A DNA stretch of 64,000 nt from Coriaria nepalensis (Eukaryota; Streptophyta; Magnoliopsida; Cucurbitales; Coriariaceae). Of the stretch, positions 23,037 through 33,582 are shown one piece after another. Each line of letters starts with the position of its first letter. Within the stretch, counting starts at the first letter, position 1. The notes beneath the pieces were generated by a model. That model searched no databases. It was not told where the DNA came from and saw nothing but the letters and a program-made list of their open reading frames with translations. The stretch spans positions 6,153,001-6,217,000 of the forward strand of contig CP114495.1 in the NCBI GenBank assembly GCA_027186245.1, read 5' to 3'. The translations under genes and the position numbers were made by a program.

Positions 23037-24109
23037 GTTTTAGCTCTCTAACTTCGACCTTCGAGTTAAAAACCCCTCTTTCAAGCAGTAACGATGAAAA
23101 ATAAAAAGGAATGGAAGAAGAAAAGCTCAAGATGGAAGAACACAGTGGAAGAAGTTCGAAGATATCGTGAGTCTGGGAGAGAAAATAAATTAAAGAAGAA
23201 GATATAAAAATTGAAATAGTTGTGTTTTATTTTTTTTATTCAAAATTAAAAAGGGGCAAAAAATTAATTCATCATTATTATTATTATTTTAATACTAAAA
23301 AGCCAAAAAGGCTAGTTTGACTAATAATATTTTTTGGGGTTCTAAGCTTTTTAAAAAAAAAAAATCCAAAATTAGACTATTTACACATATTTAATCATAA
23401 TGGGTGGGTTGCCTGCACATAATTTTATATTTAATGTTCAAAAAACAGAATGTAGTGAATTGTCGGCGGAAAATTCCAAGTTTCCTCTTAATTGGGTACC
23501 CAATCACGTACAAAAAATATTATACACAACAATGATTTTATTACATAAATGGCCTCTTAAGATGATTTTATTGACTTTTCAAATTAAAAGTTAAAAGAAA
23601 ATGTATAGTTACACTTATTACCTTTCAGTTAATATTTTTTAAAGAAAAAAGAAAAAAAAAAGAAAATGGCTCACCTCCCTCCCTCCATTTTTACAGCATG
23701 TTCACCACCATCTTCGATTAACTTCTTCTTTATCTTCTTCTTCAGCTTGCATCTTATTATCTTCATCTTCATCCAAAAAATGTAACTCATCTACATCTTC
23801 AATTCCAAACTGAATAGAAACCCAACAATTGTTCGAACATAAAATCCAAATATTTTAAAGAAGCGGTGAAAAGAAGATTAGCCAGAGAAAGCCATGAATG
23901 ACGGCAAGCGACCTAAGTTGATTTAGGAATCAATGGCCAAAAAGGAGCAAGTGTCACCATTGAAAGTGAATTTCAGACATTTGAAAACGAGGTTTTGTTT
24001 GGGAAAAAATTAAGGGTTTGTGTGTGTTTTAGAATGGAGTGTGTGTGATTGATTGACTAATCGGTGTTCAGAGTAAAGTGTGGGTGAAAACAATGGGAAA
24101 ATGCCATGT

Positions 24110-24480
24110 ACATGAAGTTCCTGATGATTTGAGTTCTGAATCTGAAGGACTTCAAGATTTCTATTCTCTGATCTTAATGCTCGATGGGCCCTAAACATAA
24201 CCATCGAGCATTAAGATGAGAGATCAGAGAGTTCAAAGTCTCTGACCTTTAATGCCCGATGCTCAATAGGTAAGACTAGAACCCTCAAGCATCGAACATT
24301 GAGAACATAGACCGAAGTCTCTGATCTCTCATCTCTATGCTTGATGAGTACTTTCAAGACCCATCGAGCATTGAGATTAGGGGATCAAAGGCTTATAAGT
24401 TTCTGTTCTTGATGCTTGATGCTCGATGCATGATGGTTTGAAATACTAGAACCCTTGAGCCATCGAGCATTAATGGTTTG
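24110..24480. repeat. CATCGAGCAT-type repeats with a 17-bp perfect inverted pair
   Basis: The motif atgctcgatg and its complement catcgagcat recur at least seven times, separated by agagatcagag-like text. ATCTTAATGCTCGATGG (24171-24187) and its exact reverse complement (24201-24217) flank a 13-nt loop. Similar text reappears at about 28340-28630, on the other side of the Ulp1 remnant. It is probably internal repetitive DNA of the second MULE. Confidence 0.8.
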
Positions 24481-24714
24481 GTTTAAATTTTAAATATCTT
24501 TGATTGGTTATATGTTTATATATATATATATTAATTGATTGTCTATATTAATCTTTATCTTGGATCGATGATTTGCTCATGTTAGGATAAAGAAGTTGCA
24601 ATCCATCGTGAACTTTGACCCATCCTTCAAGAATACGATGTATCCCGTATTTCTATAGTTAAGCAGGAAGTTTTTGTTGTTGATATCAAGAGAAAGCTTA
24701 CCACACAATAATTG

Positions 24715-25510
24715 GAGATGTTTAAGAGTACCTGCTTGGGACACTTTCTTTCAATGAATTTCCCTATTAAGAACTCGTTCCATGTTGTTAACTATTTCAT
24801 TGTTCAATGATTCGAGTGCATGAAGAAGAATGAGCTATGGTTTATTGTCTGAGGGAAGTCAATGCGATTTAGTCTAACGAAGTGGGCTTTGGTGATGAGG
24901 TTGAAATATCAAGCTTATCCATCCAACTTGATGGCCGGTTGGTTAACAAAAGATGACAAACTGTTTAAGAAGTATCTTGGTAGCAAAGTTGTCTGAGCTT
25001 CAGAGCTAGTAGAGAGGTTCATTAACGATGAATGGAGTAATAAGGATGATGAAATTTTTAAAGATCACTCGTGTATACTTTATCAAAGCAGTCTTGTGTT
25101 TTCAAGAGAGAGATTAATATCTGATCCTCTACCTTCGATGTAGCAAGTAACTTGCCAAAGTTCAATAGCTACCATTGAAGAAAGATATAATGGTTAAGGC
25201 AGCTACAAATTGAGCATGGGTGACTAAGTAAGAAGACACATACACCTACATAGAATTTCCGCTTAGTTTGTAGGTTTATTATTTTTGAGATATTGATTTG
25301 TTATTTTTTATTTAAGTTTGATTTGTGATTTAAGTTTGATATTTGATTCAACTATGCAAGTATGGGCTTATCAATTAATTCCATATTTCGAATTTCATGT
25401 TGGAATGTGGGTAGATGGTAATCTTATGCCCATAATTTTGAACTGGAAATCTAAGGAGCTGCTAGTGTCACATGATAAAGTTTAAGAGTGGATAGACACC
25501 AAAGGGGTAA
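24715..25510 (+). pseudogene. DUF1985-type N-terminal part of a MULE-borne Ulp1 gene
   Basis: Pieces in one order: STCLGHFLSMNFPIKNSFHV, ECMKKNELWFIV, FSLTKWALVM, then WSNKDDEIFKDHSCILYQSS and, from 25353, MQVWAYQLIPYFEFHVG with LNWKSKELLV. These match the layout of DUF1985, the domain in front of Ulp1 peptidase in plant Mutator-like elements (Kaonashi type). Several stops and frame changes make it a pseudogene. An acidic linker (25650-25800) follows in the expected place, also interrupted by stops. Confidence 0.75.
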
Positions 25511-26809
25511 GCATATCATTCATTCATTAATTAATCTATTTTATTTCATGATATTAGAAAATGTGATTTAAAGGTATTTCATTTTATAAGTTGACATCCG
25601 TGGAACATTAAAACCAACCAATGATGAAGAAGAATATGAATATATGCAGGAGCTATAACCTTTTTCGAACAAGGGAGACAAAGTTGTGAAGCAGTTAGAA
25701 GATGAAGACGAGAAAGAAGAAGAGAAAGAAGAATAAGAAGAATAAGAAGTAGAAGAAGAGGCAGAGGCAGAGACAAAGGCAAAAGAGAAAGAAGAAAAAA
25801 GAAAAGAAAAGGGTCAATTTGGGGACCATAAGATGAGGTCCTTCATTCAGGATCTCATTATGCTTCTAAGAAAATGATAATGGAAATGATGACAAAGATG
25901 TTTGGAGGGGCAAACAACAAGTTAGGAGGTATGGTGCAGAGTTTGTGAGAGATAAAAGAGGCGATGGTGATAGGTACCATGACAGGCTTGATACCTTATC
26001 CATTTCCATCCACCACATCCCCTATAATTCTGAGCCCCTAACCAGCTCCACCACATCCTACATTTGGTATAGGATAGTCATCATCACCACATCCTCTTAC
26101 ATCCGTGTAGCAACTTTGTTAGCGACACGCACTCCACCGCCAATCGTCATACATCCGGTGTAGCGACTTTGCCAGCGACACCCACTCTACTACCACATCC
26201 TCATACATCTAGTGAATGATGTTGCAATTGTTCTTACCTACATCAAGAAGAATTAACTCATTCAGTTTACGATGTTACAAATCGGCTTCACCTACTTTTA
26301 AATATAAATCAACCCCCCTTCCAAAGGCTCTCCTTCTATTATCGCCAACAGGGAAGGGAAAAGAGATAGTGGTTTGGGTCCCCCTATTTGAAGATGATAA
26401 TGTGAAATCGTATGTGACCCCACCCATAGAGCATGAGGATGGACGGGCTATGAGGATACTTAAATATAGGAAGAAAGCAAGATTGAGGTAGATCCTTTTG
26501 TTCCTCTCAATCCAAATAATTGAAGGGCGATGTCTTAATAGCTTAAGACCGCAACAAACATGTAAGTATTCATTTGTTTAGGATATTTTATTTATATTAT
26601 AATTTTTTTCTTGGTTATATGTTTAAAAGTAACTATATTTATGTTTGTTTTATCTAACATGACTGAGGCCATAATATTTGAAGGCCACAAACACTGCAAT
26701 AAGTTTTGGAAAGGATACTTGTAGTGGTTGCACCATTTTGTAAGCATTCAAACAATTTTGAATAATTCTTTCTATCTAATGTTTTCTTATTTAATATATA
26801 TTTTTCTAT

Positions 26810-27320
26810 TTTTGGTTATAGCAAGTCGATGAGTACATATTTTTTCTTCGGATGAGAATGAAGAAAATCAATTGTGTGCTCGCTGAATCTACTACTTTCA
26901 TTGATCAAGTCTTCCCTCAGTACATGAAACTTTATTAGGAGGAGATTTTCAAGAAGATAAAGAAGGAAAAATACGCAAGTCAAGTATTTCTTGAGGGTAT
27001 ACTTATTTAGAAATGCACTATCGGTCATAGGCTTATTGGCGGAGTGGGATTCTAGTATGTTGATCGGCTTTACATTCCATTTAACTCTAAGGAATTGTAT
27101 TGGTTCTGCATAGCCTGTTGGGAAACAAGACTTATATGGCGAAGCTTTGAATAAAGATAAATAGAATGTGCACAATGCTCCTATACCTATTGAGAAGTGT
27201 ACGGGACGATTATGGTGTTGATCTTTTCAACATTGAGGTGGTCACTAGGTTGAATGAGAATTGTACCGAATATTTTGGGGATTTTGGGGTATACATGCTC
27301 AGAGTTTCATGATGCATGAC
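26810..27320 (+). pseudogene. Ulp1 (C48) cysteine peptidase remnant
   Basis: Near 27055 it reads VDRLYIPFNSKELYWFCIAC, the region of the catalytic His strand (V..VYIP.N....HW in the family). Near 27250-27300 it reads TRLNENCTEYFGDFGVYML, matching the Q...GDCG nucleophile motif. The catalytic His is replaced (YW for HW) and the nucleophile Cys by Phe (GDFG). Stops lie between the parts. Family members remove SUMO-like modifiers, but this copy cannot be catalytic. Confidence 0.75.
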
Positions 27321-27889
27321 TTAATTTAATGCTTGTCAAGAGTCCTTATATATACTTATTCTGGTGACAGATTGCTCTGGCCATTTATCTAGGATATCTA
27401 GACTTGTAATTTATTTATGTTGGTTTTCATTTAGCACTTGTTTGAAACAGTATTGGTATTTATAAACTGATTAGATTTTGTTCTTTGCATATTGTGTTTT
27501 GTTTGCTTGCAGGTCCTGAGACTCTCTTGTAGGCAATTTTACATGGTAAATTGAGATATTTTAGTCATTATGCTATCTGTATTTGTAATGATTTGACCAT
27601 TATTTCGTTACAACATGTAATGAAAAGTCTCAAACAAGTGTTTGATCACTAAAACTCAAGTTATAAGTCTCTTTTGGCAAAAAAAGAAAAAACAAAACTT
27701 CTAAGTCTCAAACGTTTACTCTGTGCCATCCTCTCGATATTTAATGGGTGTATGAAAGCCCCCATGAAACCCTCAAGATGAGGTCTAAGAGACTCAGAAG
27801 TTTCCATGATCTCATCTCGAGGATTTTATTGCTCCTTCTAAATCACCATCGAGAATCGAAATTCTTGATTTAGAGTTCTAAACCTTTCC

Positions 27890-28330
27890 TCTTAAGTCTT
27901 AAATCTTAAGTGTTTAATCCTTTGACCATAAATCCTAAGTGTTTTGATTTTGATCTTAAATCCTAAGTGCTTGATCCTTTGACCATAAACCCTAAGTGTT
28001 TAATCACTTCCTCTTAAATCCTAAGTATTTGATCCTTTGACTATAAACCCTAAATGTTTGATCTTCGAACTTAAACCATAAGTGTTTGATCATTTGACCA
28101 TAAGCCCTAAGTGTTTTGTCATTTCCTCTTAAGACCTAAGTGTTTGATAAGTTCCTCTTAAATCCTAAGTAATTTGATCTTTCCTCTTAAAGTTAAATCT
28201 TTGATATTAAATGCTTACCTTTGACCATAAAGGTTAAACTCTTGATCTTAAATGTCTAACATTTGATCTTAAATGATTAACCTTTAACCTTAAAGGTTAA
28301 ACCTTTGACTTTAGAGGTTTAAATACAAAG
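27890..28330. repeat. About 27-bp minisatellite (ccctaagtgtttgatcctttgaccataaa type)
   Basis: At least twelve degenerate units of a phrase like taagtgtttgatcctttgac plus cataaaccc follow each other, then drift into taaaggttaaacctttga units. Chance aaaccctaa words resemble plant telomere repeats but are not tandem heptamers. Short CTCGATG motifs follow at 28350-28630. Confidence 0.85.
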
Positions 28331-29076
28331 GATTTGACCTTAGTCTATATCTCGATGCGCGAAGAGGTCATTTGAACTGCCATGGAGCCCTTAAACTATG
28401 GTGAAAGAAACTAGAACTCTCTTGGACTTAATCTAGATGCTCGATGGGGACGTATGTTTAAGTCCCTATAACCTCATCTTGATTTCTTGATTTCTTGATG
28501 GGGGTTTTCACGAAAGACATCGAGCATCGAGATATAGGAACAAAGGCTTAGAACTCTCTAGGACCTAATCTGAATGGCTGGATGGGGCTGTCAAGGCCCC
28601 ATCAAACCCTCTCGATATGAGGATAGACTTAGAAGTTAGAACTTTGAAGAACCAAATAGAAGAAAAACTCATCATAAAAAAGGGTGGCTTTATTAAAAGG
28701 TTTTGATCATCAAAAGGTTACTGCATCAAAGGCTTCTATGAATACAAACCCCATCATACTGAATACATGAATCATCAAATTCATCAAATCATTAAGATTA
28801 TATCAAACCAAAAACGTTACTCTAGTAAATCATACAATACATACCCCATTATGTTGAAATCGGGTTCCGATATGTCACCTTATTATGTCCAAGAATGCCA
28901 CTCTTGCTACACTTACTTCTCTTTAGTGATTGTTCCCCCCTCAAAGGTATTCATCTCTGTTTGGGTCTCCCACTTTGTTTGCGCATGTCAGGGGGTAGAA
29001 CGATAATAGACCATAGAGTTTCACGAAAATCCCAATCCTAAGATGATGGTATAGGATAAATCGAGTCTGCATACGC

Positions 29077-29453
29077 TTACCTCCAATTCAATATCGTGAA
29101 GTAGTCTACACATAACGTGTATGGAGCAACACTTAGGTAACTTGACATTGTAATGGCATGAGTGCATGGAACCTTATCCAATTGGAGCATCCTGCATGTG
29201 CAAGTGTTCTCCCCTAAATCAACGGATGCAGTAGTAGAACCATCAATCACCTCAAATGTATCTTTCAACGTTCATTGTTAAAGATTCATTATGTCTTTTC
29301 ATTAGCTCTTTCTCTACCTCAGGAGTCAGTGGGGTTCTTGTTTTATTTGCTATGCATTTCTATTTATAGAACCAAGTTGTCATGATCTTTTTTACACTAT
29401 TAAGCAACACCATAATTGGATAATCAAGTGCATCCTTAAACAAAGTGTTAGGT
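29077..29453 (-). pseudogene. MULE transposase C-terminus with SWIM zinc finger
   Basis: On the - strand it reads KDALDYPIMVLLNSVKKIM, TWFYK, a stop, then TPLTPEVEKELMKRH; after a frameshift comes VDLGENTCTCRMLQLDKVPC followed by THAI and YTLCVDYF. CTC...C.H is the SWIM zinc finger that ends MURA-type transposases. The left side ends at 29077. The right side is cut by the hAT target duplication at 29454. The upstream continuation lies across the hAT element at 33525-33582. Confidence 0.85.
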
Positions 29454-30554
29454 TACTCTAGGTGTGCACTGAATAATCGAGAAACCAAAAAATCAACTCG
29501 AACTTAGAAAACCGAAACCGCGTTTCACCCCATCGAGGCACCCGACATGCATATCCTAACTGAACAGCCGAACTGATGGAACCTGTTGGGTTTCGGTTTC
29601 GGTTTGGCCGGTTTTTGGTTTTTCCAATGGACCGAAGTCCTCTTATATTACTTTCGTTCCCCCAAAACAACTGACCTCCTTTCCACTTTCCAGTCTATTA
29701 ATCTCTTTTCTGATGGAAACAAAAACCCTAATCTCCCTCTACCCCCTATCCCCTGCTTCTATTTTTCTCCTTTCTGAACCAAGAAAATTATGAGAGGAGC
29801 GAAACATTTCGGCATATTGGATTCAGGCTCAGACGCAAAAGACTCGTCCGTATGTGTTTTCTCTACTAACCATTTTCTCTACTTTCTCTTTTGCGTTCAT
29901 TGCCTCCGAAACCCTAACTCTTCTTTTCCTTCTTCCACTTTTTTATTTCTTTAAAAAATTCTTCTTGAAATTTCACTTGGCCAATTGGATATGAAAAGTT
30001 TGAGCATAGATTTAAGTCTATGTGTTTAATTATGTTTCAATTTTATTGAGTTTAGAATTTTGATTTTTCTTCCTATGGTTTTGTTTAATAATTTGAAATT
30101 AGTGGTTCGATACTGGGTAATTTAATAAAGAATGACTATGGCTAATTACGTGTTTAGCCAATAAGAAAGTGATTAGATTATTGGAGAAGTCATTTATTAT
30201 CTTGAGCTTGAATTAGAGCTCCAATGGAGTATTTGATCCTACTATGGTTTTTATAGCTAACCATCTAATAAGGTACAACATCTCAACCAAGTCAGCTGCC
30301 TTAGCATCATGAATTGAATGACACGAAATTCACGAAATTTGTTTTTAAGGCTGGATTTTCTACATCATTTATTGAATATCCATTGCGTGCCAAAAAACTT
30401 TGTTACGTGATTCATTTCATTTCCTATCTTCATACATATATCTGCTCCCTATAAAGTGCTCTATATTATTATCTTTGGCAGCGTAGACTTGGGTACTGCT
30501 TGTGGAAAGTATTTCAGAGTTTGCTGCCTTAGCATGATTGACCCCGGTACGTTG

Positions 30555-30731
30555 TCTCCTTCCCTTCATTCTATAAACTATTTGAATGGAAATCAAACTC
30601 TGTTACTGGATAAAAATCAGAGTTTTATCTTTATGTCTCCTTCCCTTCATTCTATAAACTATTTGAATGGAAATCAAACTCTGTTACTGGATAAAAATCA
30701 GAGTTTTATCTTTATGTCTCCTTCCCTTCAA
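30555..30731. repeat. Exact 81-bp tandem duplication in the hAT 5' region
   Basis: Copies 30555-30635 and 30636-30716 appear identical; a third copy is truncated after about 14 bases (30717 on). The unit begins tctccttcccttcattctat and ends cagagttttatctttatg. The period is a multiple of three, so the open frame at 30456-30767 carries a 27-residue duplication, but that frame is probably not coding. Identity implies a recent event. Confidence 0.95.
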
Positions 30732-30844
30732 CTTAACTTTATTTTATCTTTTTTTTTTTCTAGATAGAAAGCAGTCAAATTGTGTCCAACAACTTTTAAA
30801 CTCAAAGAGTCACTCCTGTTGAAAATGAACAAACTTAACCTCAA

Positions 30845-32780
30845 AGAAAAAGGACATCATTCGCGTGGCAACATTTCACTGAAGTTGATAACAATAAAGT
30901 ATTTTGTAATCATTGCAACATTATTCTTTCTTATGATGCTATCAGAACAAGTACGAGTTCTATGGGTCAACATTTAAATAAATCGTGTAAGGTGTTTAAG
31001 AAGAAAGAAGGAGTGAGTTCTCAATCTCCTAATAACCTTTCAGTTTGGTCATTTAAAAAAGAAAATAGTAGAAAAACTCTTACCAAGATGATTGTACTTG
31101 ATGAATTGCCTTTTAGATTTGTGGAGGGTAAGAGATTTTTGTAATTTATGGCAGTTATACAACCTAGGTTTGATGTTCCCTCTCGAATGACTGTAGCTGG
31201 GGACATAACAGAGTTGTACTTCGATGATAAAGAATCTCTCCGCTCTTATTTTGGTAGGAACTCACAAAGACTGTGTTTAACCCTTGATACATGGACTTAA
31301 ATGCAAAATATTAGTTATATGTGTTTGACTGCACATTATATAGATGATAAGTGGAAGCTGAATAAGAAAATTCTTAATTTATGTCGAGTTGTTAACCACA
31401 AAAGGTTAACAATTGGGAGAAAAGTAGAAGATTGCTTAAATGAGTGGGGCATTGAAAAAGTGTTTACCATAAAAGTTGATAATGCACTATTAAATGATAA
31501 TGCTATAGCTTTTTTGAAGAGAAAATTTAAAGGTTGGGATGGTTTTGTGCATAACGGAGACTATTTACACATGCGTTGTTGTGCACACATTGTGAATCTG
31601 ATCGTCTCAGATGGATTGAAAAAAGTAGATGATTCTGTAGATAGAATTAGAAATGCAATCATATATGTGAGATCACCTCTTGAATGGTTAGATAAGTTTA
31701 AGAAATATGCTGAAAAGGAAAAAAATTTTAATGCGGGTTCACTTGCTTTAGATGTTCCTACTCGATGGAATTCGACATTTCTAATGTTAAGGTCTGCTGA
31801 CAAGTATCGTAAAGCATTCGATATAATGTGGGATGATGAATTGTCATATGTTATGTACTTTAAAGATGATGAAAATTAGGACCTCTTAAGTTTGATGATT
31901 GGGAAAAGGAAATAGTATATGATACATTTCTAGAAAGATTTTATTTTATAACTTAGAAATTTTCTGCCTCATTAAATGTTACGTCAAATGTGTATTTTCA
32001 TGAAATTGTATCATTGCAAAAGAAGTTAAAGGATATGTGTGCACATAGTGATCTGCTTCTTGGTGGCATGGCTGTTAATATGTTGAAAAAGTTTGAGAAA
32101 TATTGGGGTTTGAACTTAGAAGTGAATTGTCTTTTATATATTACTATTGTGCTTAATTGCCATTATAAGTTACTTCAATTATTGTTTTAGTAAACTTTAT
32201 GGTGAGAAAGTGGCCGATGAATTGAGCAGTATAGTAAATCATTGTTGGAGAGGTTATATGAGGAATATTCAAGAGAGGGTCAAATTCGTCAAGGTAGAAA
32301 TGTGGAGTTGAATGACACAAATGAAGTAGAAACTTCTCATGATCTTGATGACTTTTTCTTGTGTGATTGGAAAAGGTCAAAGAGACAAAGCTACAATAGA
32401 ATGTAGATCTAAGTTAGAGACATATTTGAAGGAGGATGAGGAGAAAGATGATACAAATGTGTTTTCATGGTGGAGAGAAAATGCTAATCAATTTCGTATT
32501 TTATCATGCATAGCTTGAGATGTGCTGGCAGTGCCTGTTTCTACTATTGCCTCTGAGTCAGCTTTTAGTACGGGAGGTTATATTTTGGATTCTTTTAAAA
32601 GTAGTTTAGCTCCAAAGATTATGGAGGCACTTATATACACTCAAAATTGGTTTAGATCACTCGACTCAGACACCCTTGTTGATTTGAATGCCTCGATGAA
32701 AGTGATTGAAAATTTAGAAGGGCGTGATATGGGTACAATTTGTTTTTATCTTTTTTCGTGCTTTTTGAAAATTTGAAGTT
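30845..32780 (+). pseudogene. hAT transposase (BED zinc finger, RICESLEEPER-like), broken
   Basis: Order of parts: BED finger near 30850-30985 (FCNHCNIILSYDAIRTSTS then GQHLNKSCK); RNase H-like core including LCLTLDTWT, a stop, and from 31301 a 192-codon open stretch with FTIKVDNALLNDNAIAFLKR, HMRCCAHIVNLIVSDGLKK and DVPTRWNSTFLML; several stops and frameshifts at 31879-32520; then the C-terminal dimerisation domain at 32522-32680 (VPVSTIASESAFSTGGYILD then SSLAPKIMEAL). This is the standard plant hAT layout. At least five breaks make it non-functional. Confidence 0.9.
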
Positions 32781-33524
32781 TTTATTTATTCATAATTTGA
32801 CATGTTGTTTTACGTTTAGATATTAAAAGTAAGTTGAAAGAATGTGAATTGACTTCATCAAAGGCTAATGCAGCAACTTCTACAAGTAAGTTGTTAATCA
32901 ATATTAATTATTTGATCTTACTTGATTGTACATTTGATTTGATTTTCTTTTATTTTTCATGGTTTTTTAAGATATTGATTTATGACTTAGAGATTAGACA
33001 TAATGGTGAAGGCTTAGAGATTAGACATGATTGTGGATTATATATTTGCTTTTGTGATTGTGTTGCTTGGTTTCTTTGTTAGGGAAAAATATCATGTAGC
33101 GTAGATAAGGGCAGGTTTTTCTCCTACCTTGGCTAAAAGCGGTTTTTTTTTTTTATCGGGACCTTACTTGTAATTATTTATATTTCGATTAATGTAATAT
33201 TTTTATTGGCGAAAAAAGTGTAGTATGATATTATACATATAAAATAAAATACAAAATAGTAAGTAGGAAACTAGCATTATCATTGCAATATTACACAATT
33301 TAGAATACAAACACACACACACCACCACCAACAACAATAACCAAAAAAAAAAAAAGAAAAAACTAACCGAACCGACCTGAACTGGCACACTATTCTTAGG
33401 TTGGATCGATTTTACTATTCATTTAGGTCGGTTTCTAGGTTTCTGGAAACCGAATCTGATTAGGTCGAATTGGTTTTGAAACCAATCCAAAACCAAAAAA
33501 ACCGGACCGTGTGCAGTCCTCGAT

Positions 33525-33582
33525 TTCTCTAGAATATTATTAGTTATTATGTCATATTGATCACCATTGAAATGAGCTCTCT
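33525..33582 (-). pseudogene. MULE transposase piece beyond the hAT insertion
   Basis: On the - strand KRAHFNGDQYDIITNNILE, the conserved (G)RAHF...YDI.T.N..E block before the KDALDYP segment found at 29440. It is cut on one side by the hAT element and on the other, at about 33582, by the copia LTR. Confidence 0.8.

Larger units (their letters stand above)
29462..33524 (+). mobile_element. hAT element, about 4.06 kb, nested in the MULE transposase
   Basis: Flanked by tactctag (29454-29461) and ttctctag (33525-33532), 8-bp target duplications differing at one base. Both flanks are halves of one MULE transposase frame: on the - strand YDIITNNILE stops at the right flank and NTLFKDALDYP resumes at the left. 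The ends contain GTGTGCAC (left) and, reverse-complemented, ACTGCACACGGTCC (right), as in plant hAT elements. The interior holds a broken BED/hAT transposase on +. Confidence 0.85.

Noticed and set aside
25579..25782. Leu/Ser-rich frame on the - strand that looks like a membrane segment
   Set aside because: It is the antisense of the Glu/Lys-rich linker of the Ulp1 remnant.
26816..27175. 119-codon frame on -
   Set aside because: It is antisense to the Ulp1 remnant, whose motifs lie on +.
27890..28330. Interstitial telomere repeats (aaacccta words)
   Set aside because: The words occur once per 27-bp unit and are not tandem heptamers.
33203..33388. Phe/Leu-rich frame on - resembling a membrane protein
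   Set aside because: It reads through a poly(A)/CA-rich stretch near the hAT right end.
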